From NCBI GenBank assembly GCA_958298945.1, contig OY282608.1, positions 62,038,951-62,102,950 on the forward strand: DNA of 64,000 nt, written 5' to 3'. Each line of letters begins with the position of its first letter. Position 1 is the stretch's first letter. The notes beneath the pieces are model-generated. The model worked only from the letters and a program-made list of their open reading frames with translations. It was not told where the DNA came from and made no database searches. Below, piece after piece: positions 13,254 to 27,223 of the stretch. Source of the stretch: Atherix ibis. Its lineage: Eukaryota; Arthropoda; Insecta; Diptera; Athericidae. The position numbers and the translations under genes are program-made.

Positions 13254-16200
13254 AAATAAATAAACCTACAAACCAAAAAACCAACAAACCAACAAACCAA
13301 TAAACCAACAAACCAACAAACCAACAAGCCAACAAGCCAACAAACCAACAAACCAACAAACCAACAAACCAACAAGCCAACAAACCAACAAGCCAACAAA
13401 ACAACAAACCAACAAACCAAGTAACCAAAAAGCCAACAAACTAACAAACCAACAAGCCAACAAGCCAACAAACCAACAAACCAACAAAGCAACAAACCAA
13501 CAAACAAACAAACCTACAAACCAACAAGCCAACAAGCCAACAAACCAACAAACCACAAAGCCAACAAGCCAACAAACCAAGAAACCAACAAGCCAACAAA
13601 CCAACAAACCAACAAACCAAAAAACCAAAAAACCAAAGAACCAACAAACCAACAAACCAACAAACCAACAAACCAACAAACCAACAAGCCAATAAGCCAA
13701 CAAACCAACAAACTAACAAACCAACAAGCCAACAAACCAACAAACCAACAAGCCAACAAGCCAACAAACCAACAAACCAAGTAACCAAAAAGCCAACAAA
13801 CTAACAAACCAACAAGCCAACAAACCAACAAGCCAACAAGCCAACAAACCAATAAACCAACAAAGTAACAAAGCAACAAACCAATAAACCAACAACCCAA
13901 CAAACCAACAAACCGACAAACCAACAAACCAACAAACCAACAAGCCGACAAGCCAACAAACCAACAAACCAACAAACCAACAAACAAATAAACCAACAAG
14001 CCAACAAACCAACAAACCGACAAGCCAACAAGCCAACAAACCAACGAACCAACAAGCCAACAAGCCAACAAACCAACAAGCCAACAAACCAACAAACCAA
14101 CAAATTAAGTAACCAGCAAGCCAACAAACCAACAAACCAACAAGCCAAGAAGCCAACAAACCAACAAACCAACAAGCCAACAAACCAACAAACCAACAAA
14201 CCAATAAGCCAACAAACCAACAAACAAATAAACCAGTAAACCAACAAACCAACAAACCAACAAACCAACAAACCAACAAACCAACAAACCAACAAATAAA
14301 TAAACCTACAAACCAACAAACCAACAAACCAACAAACCAACAAACTAACAAACCAACAAGCCAACAAACCAACAAACCAACAAGCCAACAAACCAACAAA
14401 CCAACAAACCAAGTAACCAAAAAGCCAACAAACTAATAAACCAACAAGCCAACAAACCAACAAGCCAACAAGCCAACAAACCAACAAACCAACAAAGCAA
14501 CAAACCAACAAATCAACAAACCAACAAACCAACAAACCAACAAACCAACAAACCAACAAACCAACAAACCAACAAGCCAACAAGCCAACAAACCAACAAA
14601 CCAACAAGCCAACAAACCAACAAACAAATAAACCAACAAACCAACAAACCAACAAACCAACAAGCCAACAAGCCAACAAACCAACAAACCAACAAGCCAA
14701 CAAGCCAACAAACCAACAAGCCAACAAACCAACAAGCCAACATGCCAACAAACCAACAAACTAAGTAACCAGCAACCCAACAAACCAACAAACCAACAAG
14801 TCAAGAAGCCAACAAACCAACAAACCAACATGCCAACAAACCACCAAACCAACAAACCAATAAGCGAACAAACCAACAAACAAATAAACCAACAATCCAA
14901 CAAACCAACAAACTAACAAACCAACAAACCAAAAAACCAACAAACCAACAAACCAACAAGCCAACAAACCAACAAACCAACAAACCAACAAACCAACAAA
15001 CCAACAAGCCAACAAACCAACAAACAAATAAACCAACAAACCAACAAACCAACAAGCCAACAAGCCAACAAACCAACAAACCAACAAACCAACAAGCCAA
15101 CAAACCGACAAATCAACAAACCAACAAACCAACAAGCCAACAAACCAACAAACAAATAAACCAACAAACCAAAAAACCAACAAACCAACAACCCAACAAA
15201 CCAACAACCCAACAAACCAACAAACCAAAAAGCCAACAAACCAACAAACCAACAAGCCAACAAACCAACAAACCAACAAACCAACAAACCAACAAACCAA
15301 CAAGCCAACAAGCCAACAAACCAACAAACCAACAAGCCAACAAGCCAACAAACCAACAAGCCAACAAACCAACAAACCAACAAGCCAACATGCCAACAAA
15401 CCAACAAACTAAGTAACCAGCAACCCAACAAACCAACAAACCAACAAGTCAAGAAGCCAACAAACCAACAAACCAACATGCCAACAAACCAACAAACCAA
15501 CAAACCAATAAGCGAACAAACCAACAAACAAATAAACCAACAATCCAACAAACCAACAAACCAACAAAACAACAAACCAACAAACCAACAAACCAAAAAA
15601 CCAACAAACCAACAAACCAACAAGCCAACAAACCAACAAACCAACAAACCAACAAGCCAACAAACCAACAAACAAATAAACCAACAAACCAACAAACCAA
15701 CAAGCCAACAAGCCAACAAACCAACAAACCAACAAACCAACAAGCCAACAAACCGACAAATCAACAAACCAACATACCAACAAGCCAACAAACCAACAAA
15801 CAAATAAACCAACAAACCAAAAAACCAACAAACCAACAAACCAACAAACCAACAAACCAACAAACCAACAAACCAAAAAGCCAACAAACCAACAAACCAA
15901 CAAGCCAACAATCCAACAAACCAACAAACCAACAAACCAACAAACCAGCAAACCAACAAGCCAACAAGCCAACAAGCCAACAAACCAACAAGCCAACAAG
16001 CCAACAAGCCAACAAACCAACAAGCCAACAAACCAACAAACCAACAAGCCAACATGCCAACAAACCAACAAACTAAGTAACCAGCAACCCAACAAACCAA
16101 CAAACCAACAAGTCAAGAAGCCAACAAACCAACAAACCAACATGCCAACAAACCAACAAACCAACAAACAAACAAACCAATAAGCGAACAAACCAACAAA

Positions 16201-17684
16201 CAAATAAACCAACAATCCAACAAACCAACAAACCAAAAAACCAACAAACCAAAAAACCAACAAACCAACAAACCAACAAGCCAACAAACCAACAAACCAA
16301 CAAACCAACAAACCAACAAGCCAACAAACCAACAAACAAATAAACCAACAAACCAACAAACCAACAAGCCAACAAGCCAACAAACGAATAAACCAACAAA
16401 CCAACAAGCCGACAAACCGACAAATCAACAAACCAACAAACCAACAAGCCAACAAACCAACAAACAAATAAACCAACAAACCAAAAAACCAACAAACCAA
16501 CAAACCAACAAACCAACAAACCAACAAACCAAAAAGCCAACAAACCAACAAACCAACAAGCCAACAAACCCACAAACCAACAAACCAACAAACCAACAAA
16601 CCAACAAACCAACAAGCACACAAGCCAACAAACCAACAAACCAACAAGCCAACAAGCTAACAAACCTACAAACCAACAAACCAACAAACCAACAAACCAA
16701 CAAACCAACAAACCAACAAGCCAACAACCCAACAAACCAACAAACCAACAAGCCAACAAACCAACAAACAAATAAAACAACAAACCAACAAACCAACAAA
16801 CCAATAAGCCAACAAGCCAACAAACCAACAAACCAACAAGCCAACAAACCAACAAACAAATAAACCAAGAAACCAACAAACCAAAAAACCAAAAAACCAA
16901 CAAACCAACAAGCCAACAAACCAACAAACAAATAAACCAACAAACCAACAAACCAACAAACCAACAAACCAACAAACCAACAAACCAACAAACCAAAAAA
17001 CCAACAAACCAAGTAGCCAACAAGCCAACAAACCAACAAACCAACAAGCCAACAAATCAACAAACAAATAAACCAAGAAACCAACAAACCAAAAAACCAA
17101 AAAACCAACAAACCAACAAGCCAACAAGCCAACAAACCAACAAACTAACAAACCAACAAACGAACTAACCAACAAACCAACAAGCCAACAAGCAACAAAC
17201 CAACAAACCAACAAACCAACAAACTAAGTAACCAACAAGCCAACAAACCAACAAACCAACAAGCCAACAAGCCCACAAACCAACAAACCAACAAGCCAAC
17301 AAACCAACAAACAAAGAAACCAACAAACCAACAAACCAACAAACCAACAAACCAACAAACCAACAAACCAAAAAACCAACAAACCAACAAACCAACAAGC
17401 CAACAAACCAACAAACCAACAAACCAACAAGCCAACAAACCAACAAACAAATAAACCAACAAACCAACAAACCAACAAACCAACAAACCAACAAACCAAC
17501 AAACCAACAAACCAAAAAACCAACAAACCAAGTAGCCAACAAGCCAACAAACCAACAAACCAACAAGCCAACAAATCAACAAACCAACAAGCCAATAAGC
17601 CAACAAACCAACAAACCAACAAACCAACAACCCAACAAACCAACAAACCAACAAACCAACAAATCAACAAGCCAACAAACCAAC
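13254..17684. repeat. Family A macro-repeat, copy 3, expanded (4,431 bp)
   Basis: Landmarks: AAATAAATAAACC at 13254, AAGTAACCAGCAAGCC at 14107 (853 bp in), an extra AAATAAATAAACC at 14294, and AGCACAC at 16615. This is the longest copy because it contains the nested 0.65 kb tandem blocks at 14763-16074. The AGCACAC landmark expected about 550 bp after 14107 is missing, so the insertion or rearrangement fell in that part. Confidence 0.78.
14763..16074. repeat. Nested tandem blocks of 648 and 664 bp inside copy 3
   Basis: AAGTAACCAGCAACCC occurs at 14763, 15411 and 16075. Each is followed by AGTCAAGAAG and CATGCC, then AATAAGCGAAC and CAATCC within about 130 bp, the same order as the blocks at 974-2237. 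The spacings are 81 and 83 octamers. The same sub-repeat has therefore been amplified at two places about 13 kb apart. Confidence 0.85.
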
Positions 17685-20600
17685 AAATAAATAAACCTAC
17701 AAATCAAAAAACCAACAAACCAACAAACCAATAAACCAACAAACCAACAAACCAACAAGCCAACAAGCCAACAAACCAACAAACCAACAAACCAACAAAC
17801 CAACAAGCCAACAAACCAACAAGCCAACAAAACAACAAACCAACAAACCAAGTAACCAAAAAGCCAACAAACTAACAAACCAACAAGCCAACAAGCCAAC
17901 AAACCAACAAACCAACAAACCAACAAAGCAACAAACCAACAAACAAACAAACTTTCAAACCAACAAGCCAACAAGCCAACAAACCAACAAACCACAAAGC
18001 CAACAAGCCAACAAACCAAGAAACCAACAAGCCAACAAACCAACAAACCAACAAACCAAAAAACCAAAAAACCAACAAACCAACAAACCAACAAACCAAC
18101 AAACCAACAAACCAACAAACCAACAAGCCAATAAGCCAACAAACCAACAAACTAACAAACCAACAAGCCAACAAACCAACAAACCAACAAGCCAACAAGC
18201 CAACAAACCAACAAACCAAGGAACCAAAAAGCCAACAAACTAACAAACCAACAAGCCAACAAACCAACAAGCCAACAAGCCAACAAACCAACAAACCAAC
18301 AAAGTAACAAAGCAACAAACCAATAAACCAACAACCCAACAAACCAACAAACCAACAAACCAACAAACCAACAAACCAACAAGCCGACAAGCCAACAAAC
18401 CAACAAACCAACAAACCAACAAACAAATAAACCAACAAACCAACAAACCAACAAACCGACAAGCCAACAAGCCAACAAACCAACAAACCAACAAGCCAAC
18501 AAGCCAACAAACCAACAAGCCAACAAACCAACAAACCAACAAGCCAACATGCCAACAAACCAACAAACTAAGTAACCAGCAAGCCAACAAACCAACAAAC
18601 CAACAAGCCAAGAAGCCAACAAACCAACAAACCAACAAGCCAACAAACCAACAAACCAACAAACCAATAAGCCAACAAACCAACAAACAAATAAACCAAT
18701 AAACCAACAAACCAACAAACCAACAAACCAACAAACCAACAAACCAAAAAACCAAGAAACTAACAAACCAACAAGCCAACAAACCAACAAACCAACAAAC
18801 CAACAAGCCAACAAACCAACAAACAAATAAACCAACAAACCAACAAACCAACAAGCCAACAAGCCAACAAACCAACAAACCAACAAACCAACAAGCCATC
18901 AAACCAACAAACCAACAAACCAACAAACCAACAAGCCAACAAACCAACAAACAAGTAAACCAACAAACAAAAAAACCAACAAACCAACAAACCAACAAAC
19001 CAACAAACCAACAAACCAACAAACCAACAAACCAACAAACCAACAAACCAAAAAGCCAACAAACCAACAAACCAACAAGCCAACAAACCAACAAACCAAC
19101 AAACCAACAAACCAACAAGCACACAAGCCAACAACCCAACAAACCAACAAGCCAACAAACTAACAAACCAACAAACCAACAAACCAACAAGCCAACAAAC
19201 CATCAAACCAACAAACCAACAAGCCAACAAGCCAACAAACCAACAAACCAACAAGCCAACAAACCAACAAACAAATAAACCAACAAACCAACAAACCAAC
19301 AAACCAAAAAACCAACAAACCAACAAGCCAACAAGCCAACAAATCAACAAACTAACAAACCAACAAACGAACTAACCAACAAACCAACAAGCCAACAAAC
19401 CAACAAAGCAATAAGCGAACAAACCAACAAACAAATAAACCAACAATCCAACAAACCAACAAACCAACAAACCAACAAACCAAAAAACCAACAAACCAAC
19501 AAACCAACAAGCCAACAAACCAACAAACCAACAAACCAACAAACCAACAAGCCAACAAACCAACAAACAAATAAACCAACAAACCAACAAACCAACAAGC
19601 CAACAAGCCAACAAACGAATAAACCAACAAACCAACAAGCCGACAAACCGACAAATCAACAAACCAACAAACCAACAAGCCAACAAACCAACAAACAAAT
19701 AAACCAACAAACCAAAAAACCAACAAACCAACAAACCAACAAACCAACAAACCAACAAACCAACAAACCAAAAAGCCAACAAACCAACAAACCAACAAGC
19801 CAACAAACCAACAAACCAACAAACCAACAAACCAACAAACCAACAAACCAACAAACCAACAAGCACACAAGCCAACAAACCAACAAACCAACAAGCCAAC
19901 AAGCTAACAAACCTACAAACCAACAAACCAACAAACCAACAAACCAACAAACCAACAAACCAACAAGCCAACAACCCAACAAACCAACAAACCAACAAGC
20001 CAACAAACCAACAAACAAATAAAACAACAAACCAACAAACCAACAAACCAATAAGCCAACAAGCCAACAAACCAAGAAACCAACAAGCCAACAAGCCAAC
20101 AAACCAATAAGACAACAAACCAACAAGCCAACAAGCCAACAAACCAGCAAACCAACAAGCCAACAAACCAACAAACAAATAAACCAAGAAACCAACAAAC
20201 CAAAAAACCAAAAAACCAACAAACCAACAAGCCAACAAGCCAACAAACCAACAAACTAACAAACCAACAAACGAACTAACCAACAAACCAACAAGCCAAC
20301 AAGCCAACAAACCAACAAACCAACAAACCAACAAACCAACAAACTAAGTAACCAACAAGCCAACAAACCAACAAACCAACAAGCCAACAAGCCCACAAAC
20401 CAACAAACCAACAAGCCAACAAACCAACAAACAAAGAAACCAACAAACCAACAAACCAACAATCCAACAAACCAACAAACCAACAAACCAAAAAACCAAC
20501 AAACCAACAAACCAACAAGCCAACAAACCAACAAACCAACAAACCAACAAGCCAACAAACCAACAAACAAATAAACCAACAAACCAACAAACAAACAAAC

Positions 20601-20804
20601 CAACAAACCAACAAACCAACAAACCAACAAACCAAAAAACCAACAAACCAAGTAGCCAACAAGCCAACAAACCATTAAACCAACAAGCCAACAAATCAAC
20701 AAACCAACAAGCCAATAAGCCAACAAACCAACAAACCAACAAACCAACAACCCAACAAACCAACAAACCAACAAACCAACAAACCAACAAGCCAACAAAC
20801 CAAC
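17685..20804. repeat. Family A macro-repeat, copy 4 (3,120 bp)
   Basis: Landmarks: AAATAAATAAACC at 17685, AAGTAACCAGCAAGCC at 18570 (885 bp in), AGCACAC at 19118 (548 bp further) and 19862. The order matches copies 1 and 2. AATAAGCGAAC near 19412 is the last occurrence I see of that variant, which marks family A. Confidence 0.85.
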
Positions 20805-22690
20805 AAATAAATAAACCTACAAACCAAAAACCCAACAAACCAACAATCCAATAAACCAACAAACCAACAAACCAACAAGCCAACAAGCCAACAAACCAAC
20901 AAACCAACAAACCAACAAACCAACAAGCCAACAAACCAACAAGCCAACAAAACAACAAACCAACAAACCAAGTAACCAAAAAGCCAACAAACTAACAAAC
21001 CAACAAGCCAACAAGCCAACAAACCAACAAACCAACAAAGCAACAAACCAACAAACAAACAAACCTACAAACCAACAAGCCAACAAGCCAACAAACCAAC
21101 AAACCACAAAGCCAACAAGCCAACAAACCAAGAAACCAACAAGCCAACAAACCAACAAACCAACAAACCAAAAAACCAAAAAACCAACAAACCAACAAAC
21201 CAACAAACCAACAAACCAACAAACCAACAAGCCAATAAGCTAACAAACCAACAAACTAACAAACCAACAAGCCAACAAACCAACAAACCAACAAGCCAAC
21301 AAGCCAACAAACCAACAAACCAAGTAACCAAAAAGCCAACAAACTAACAAACCAACAAGCCAACAAACCAACAAGCCAACAAGCCAACAAACCAACAAAC
21401 CAACAAAGTAACAAAGCAACAAACCAATAAACCAACAACCCAACAAACCAACAAAATAACAAACCAACAAACCAACAAACCAACAAGCCGACAAGCCAAC
21501 AAACCAACAAACCAACAAACCAACAAACAAATAAACCAACAAACCAACAAACCAACAAACCGACAAGCCAACAAGCCAACAAACCAACAAACCAACAAGC
21601 CAACAAGCCAACAAACCAACAAGCCAACAAACCAACAAACCAACAAGCCAACATGCCAACAAACCAACAAACTAAGTAACCAGCAAGCCAACAAACCAAC
21701 AAACCAACAAGCCAAGAAGCCAACAAACCAACAAACCAACAAGCCAACAAACCAACAAACCAACAAACCAATAAGCCAACAAACCAACAAACAAATAAAC
21801 CAATAAACCAACAAACCAACAAACCAACAAACCAACAAACCAACAAACCAAAAAACCTAGAAACTAACAAACCAACAAGCCAACAAACCAACAAACCAAC
21901 AAACCAACAAGCCAACAAACCAACAAACAAATAAACCAACAAACCAACAAACCAACAAGCCAACAAGCCAACAAACCAACAAACCAACAAACCAACAAGC
22001 CATCAAACCAACAAACCAACAAACCAACAAACCAACAAGCCAACAAACCAACAAACAAGTAAACCAACAAACCAAAAAACCAACAAACCAACAAACCAAC
22101 AAACCAACAAACCAACAAACCAACAAACCAACAAACCAACAAACCAACAAACCAACAAACCAAAAAGCCAACAAACCAACAAACCGACAAGCCAACAAAC
22201 CAACAAACCAACAAACCAACAAACCAACAAGCACACAAGCCAACAACCCAACAAACCAACAAGCCAACAAACTAACAAACCAACAAACCAACAAACCAAC
22301 AAGCCAACAAACCATCAAACCAACAAACCAACAAGCCAACAAGCCAACAAACCAACAAACCAACAAGCCAACAAAGCAACAAACAAATAAACCAACAAAC
22401 CAACAAACCAACAAACCAACAAACCAACAAATTAATAAACCAACAAGCCAACAAACCAACAAACCAACAAGCCATCAAGCCAACAAACCAATAAGACAAC
22501 AAACCAACAAGCCAACAAGCCAACAAACCAACAAACCAACAAGCCAACAAACCAACAAACCAACAAACCAACAAGCCAACAAACCAACAAACAAATAAAC
22601 CAACAAACCAACAAACCAACAAACCAAAAAACCAACAAACCAACAACCCAACAAGCCAACAAACCAACAAACTAACAAACCAACAACCGA
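20805..22690. repeat. Family A macro-repeat, copy 5, truncated on the right
   Basis: Landmarks: AAATAAATAAACC at 20805, AAGTAACCAGCAAGCC at 21674 (869 bp in) and AGCACAC at 22230 (556 bp further). The expected next AAATAAATAAACC never appears. From about 22.7 kb the family A order is lost, so this is taken as the right end of the regular family A domain. The exact end is uncertain by some hundreds of bases. Confidence 0.75.
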
Positions 22691-25034
22691 ACTAACCAAC
22701 AAACCAACAAGCCAACAAGCCAACAAACCAACAAACCAACAAACCAACAAACCAACATACCAACAAACTAAGTAACCAAAAAGCCAACAAACCAACAAAC
22801 CAACAAGCCAACAAGCCCACAAACCAACAAACCAACAAGCCAACAAACCAACAAACCAACAAACCAAAAAACCAACAAACCAACAAACCAACAAACCAAC
22901 AAACCAACAAACCAACAAGCCAACAAGCCAACAAACCAACAAACCAACAAACCAACAAGCCAACAAACCAACAAGCCAACAAACCAACGAACCAACAACC
23001 AAGTAACCAAAAGCCAACAAACTAACAAACCAACAAGCCAACAAGCCAACAAACCAACAAACCAACAAAGCAACAAGCCAACAAGCCGACAAACCAACAA
23101 ACCAACAAGGCAACATGCCAACAAACCAACAAACTAACAAACGAACAAGCCAACAAACCAACAAACCAACAAGCCAACAAGCTAACAAACCAACAAACCA
23201 AGTAACCAAAAAGCCAACAAACTAACAAACCAACAAGCCAACAAACCAACAAACCAACAAACCAACAAAGCAACAAACCAACAAACCAACAAACCAACAA
23301 ACCAATAAACTAACAAACCAACAAGCCAACAAACCAAGAAACCAACAAGCCAACAAACCAACAAACCAACAAGCCAACAAGCCAACAAACCAACAAACCA
23401 ACAAACCAAAAAGCCAACAAACCAACAAACCATCAAACCAACAAGCCAACAAACCAACAAACCAACAAACCAACAAACCAACAAACCAACAAACCAACAA
23501 ACCAACAAGCCAACAAGCCAACAAACCAACAAACCAACAAACCAACAAGCCAACAAGCCAACAAGCCAACAAACCAATAAGACAACAAACCAACAAGCCA
23601 ACAAGCCAACAAACCAACAAACCAACAAGCCAACAAACCAACAAACCAATAAACCAACAAGTTAACAAACCAACAAACAAATAAACCAACAAACCAACAA
23701 ACCAACAAACCAAAAAACCAACAAACCAACAAGCCAACAAGCCAACAAACCAACAAACTAACAAACCAACAAACGAACTAACTAACAAACCAACAAGCCA
23801 ACAAGCCAACAAACCAACAAACCAACAAACCAACAAACTAAGTAACCAACAAGCCAACAAACCAACAAACCAACAAACCAACAAACCAACAAGCCAACAA
23901 ACCAACAAGCCAACAAACCAACAAACCAACAAACCAAGCAACCAAAAAGCCAACAAACTAACAAACCAACAAGCCAACAAGCCAACAAACCAACAAACCA
24001 ACAAAGCAACAAGCCAACAAGCCGACAAACCAACAAACTAACAAGCCAACAAGCCAACAAACCAACAAACTAACAAACGAACAAGCCAACAAACCAACAA
24101 ACCAACAAGCCAAAAAGCCAACAAACCAACAAACCAAGTAACCAACAAACCAACAAACCAACAAGCCAACAAACCAACAAACAAATAAACCAACAAACCA
24201 ACAAACCAACAAACCAAAAAACCAACAAACCAACAAGCCAACAAGCCAACAAACCAACAAACTAACAAACCAACAAACGAACTAACCATGAAACCAACAA
24301 GCCAACAAGCCAACAAACTAACAAACCAACAAACCTACAAACTAAGTAACCAACAAGCCAACAAAACAACAAACCAACCAGCCAACAAGCCAACAAACCA
24401 ACAAACCAACAAGCCAACAAGCCAACAAACCAACAAACTAACAAACCAACAAACGAACTAACCAACAAACCAACAAGCCAACAAGCAAACAAACCAACAT
24501 ACCAACAAACCAACAAACCAACAAACTAAGTAACCAAGAAGCCAACAAACCAACAAGCCAACAAGCCAACAAGCCAACAAACCAAGAAACCAACAAGCCA
24601 ACAAACCAACAAACCAACAAACCAAAAAACCAAAAAACCAACAAACCAACAAACCAACAAACCAACAAACCAACAAACCAACAAACCAACAAGCCAACAA
24701 ACCAACAAACCAACAAACCAACAAATCAACAAGCCAACAAACCAACAAGCCAACAAATCAACAAACCAAGTAACCAAAAAGCCAACAAACTAACAAACCA
24801 ACAAGCCAACAAACCAAGAAGCCATCAAGCCAACAAACCAGCAAACCAACAAAGCAACAAACCAACAAACCAACAAACCAACAAACCAATAAACTCACAA
24901 ACCGACAAGCCAACAAACCAACAAACCAACAAGCCAACAAGCCAACAAACCAACAAACCAACAAACCAACAAATGAACAAGCCAACAAACCAACAAGCCA
25001 ACAAACCAACAAACCAACAAACAAACAAACCAAC
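22691..25034. repeat. Octamer array, transitional mosaic
   Basis: These are ordinary octamers with family-specific landmarks in no order that I could match to a regular macro-repeat. Some variants look private, for example a phase-shifting CCAACAACCAAG near 22992, CAAGGCAACATG near 23108 and ACCATGAAACC near 24286. CAAACGAACTAACC, common in family A, appears near 23773, 24283 and 24464. No gene or other unique sequence is present. Confidence 0.8.
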
Positions 25035-25450
25035 AAACCAAGTAACCAAAAAGCCAACAAACTAACAAACCAACAAGCCAACAAGCCAACAAACCAACAA
25101 ACCAACAAAGCAACAAGCCAACAAGCCAACAAGCCGACAAACCAAGAAACCTACAAACCAACTAGCCAACAAACCAACAAACCAACAAACGAACAAGCCA
25201 ACAAACCAACAAACCAACAAGCCAACAAGCCAACAAACCAACAAATCAAGTAACCAAAAAGCCAACAAACTAACAAACCAACAAGCCAACAAGCCAACAA
25301 ACCAACAAACCAACAAAGCAACAAGCCAACAAGCCAACAAGCCGACAAACCAAGAAACCTACAAGCCAACTAGCCAACAAACCAACAAACCAACAAACGA
25401 ACAAGCCAACAAACCAACAAACCAACAAGCCAACAAGCCAACAAACCAAC
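25035..25450. repeat. 208 bp tandem duplication
   Basis: AAATCAAG at 25243 recurs at 25451, and GCCGACAAACCAAG at 25133 recurs at 25341. Both spacings are 208 bp (26 octamers). After the GCCG landmark both copies carry the unusual CCAAGAAACCTAC and CAACTAGCC variants within about 45 bp. The second copy has one base changed in that stretch (CTACAAG for CTACAAA). Confidence 0.88.
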
Positions 25451-27223
25451 AAATCAAGTAACCAAAAAGCCAACAAACTAACAAACCAACAAGCCAACAA
25501 ACCAACAAGCCAACAAGCCAACAAACCAACAAACCAACAAAGCAACAAACCAACAAACCAACAAACCAACAAACCAATAAACTAACAAACCAACAAAGCC
25601 AACAAACCAACAAACCAACAAGCCAACAAACCAACAAGCCAACTAGCCAACAAGCCAACAAACCAACAAACCAACAAACCAAAAACCCAACAAACCAACA
25701 AACCATCAAACGAACAAAGCAACATGCCAACAAGCCAACAAACCAACAAACCAACAAGCCAACAAACATACAAATCAACAAGCCAACAAGCCAACAAACC
25801 AACAAACCCACAAACCAACAAGCCAACAAACCAACAAACCAACAAACCAACAAACCAACAAACCAACAAACCAATAAGCCAACAAACCAACAAACAAATA
25901 AACCAACAAACCAAAAAACCGAGAAACCAACAAACCAACAAACCAACAAACCAACAAGCCAACAAACCAACAAACAAATAAACCAACAAACCAAAAAACC
26001 AACAAACCAACAAACCAACAAACCAACAAACCAACAAACCAACAAACCAACAAGCCAACAAACCAACAAACAATTAAACCAACAAACCAAAAAACCAACA
26101 AACCAACAAACCAACAAACCAACAAACCAACAAACCAACAAACCAACAAACCAACAAACCAACAAACCAACAAACCAACAAGCCAACAAGCCAACAAACC
26201 AATAAACCAACAAACCAACAAGCCAACAAACCAACAAGCCAACAAACCAACAAACCAGCAAACCAAGTAACCAAAAACCCAACAAACTAACAAACCAAAA
26301 AGCCAACAAGCCTACAAACCAACAAACCAACAAAACAACAAGCCAACAAGCCAACAAACCAAGAAACCAACAAGCCAACAAACCAACAAACTAACAAGCC
26401 AACAAGCCAACAAACCAACAAACCAACAAGCCAACAAGCCAACAACCAACAAACCAACAAGCCAACAAGCCAACAAACCAACAAACCAACAAGCCAACAA
26501 ACCAACAAACCAACAAACCAACAAGCCCACAAACCAACAAACAAATAAACCAACAAACCAACAAACCAACAAACCAACAAACCAACAAACTAACAAACCA
26601 ACAAGCCAACAAACCAACAAACCAACAAGCCAACAAACCAACAAACCAACAAACAAACAAGCCAACAAGCCAACAAACCAACAAACCAACAAGCCAATAA
26701 ACCAACAAACCAATAAACCAACATGCCAACAAACCAACAAACTAAGTAACCAACAAGCCAACAAACCAACAAACCAACAAGCCAACAAATCAACAAACCA
26801 ACAAACCAACAAGCCAACAAACCAACAAACTAACAAACCAACAAGCCAACAAACAAATAAACCAACAAACCAACAAACCAACAAACCAACAAGCCAATAA
26901 GCCAACAAACCGACAAACCAACAAGCCAACAAGCCAACAAACCAACAAGCCAACAAACCAACAAACCAACAAGCCAACAAGCCAACAAACCAATAAACCA
27001 ACAAGCCAACAAACCAACAAACCAATAAACCAACAAGCCAACAAACCAACAAACAGATAATCCAACAAACCAACAAACCAACAACCCAACAAACCAAAAA
27101 ACAAACAAACCAACAAGCCAACAAGCCAACAAACCAACAAACTAACTAACCAACATACGAACTAACCAACAAACCAACAAGCCAACAAGCCAACAAACCA
27201 ACAAACCAACAAACCAACAAACT
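25451..27223. repeat. Octamer array, mosaic segment
   Basis: This segment consists only of octamer variants. It holds CCAAAAACCC near 25679, a CAATTAAACC variant near 26070, and CAAATAAACC units. A 7-base CCAACAA unit lies near 26440. The landmark series of neighbouring families is broken here, and I found no repeat longer than a few hundred bases that I could confirm by hand. Confidence 0.78.
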
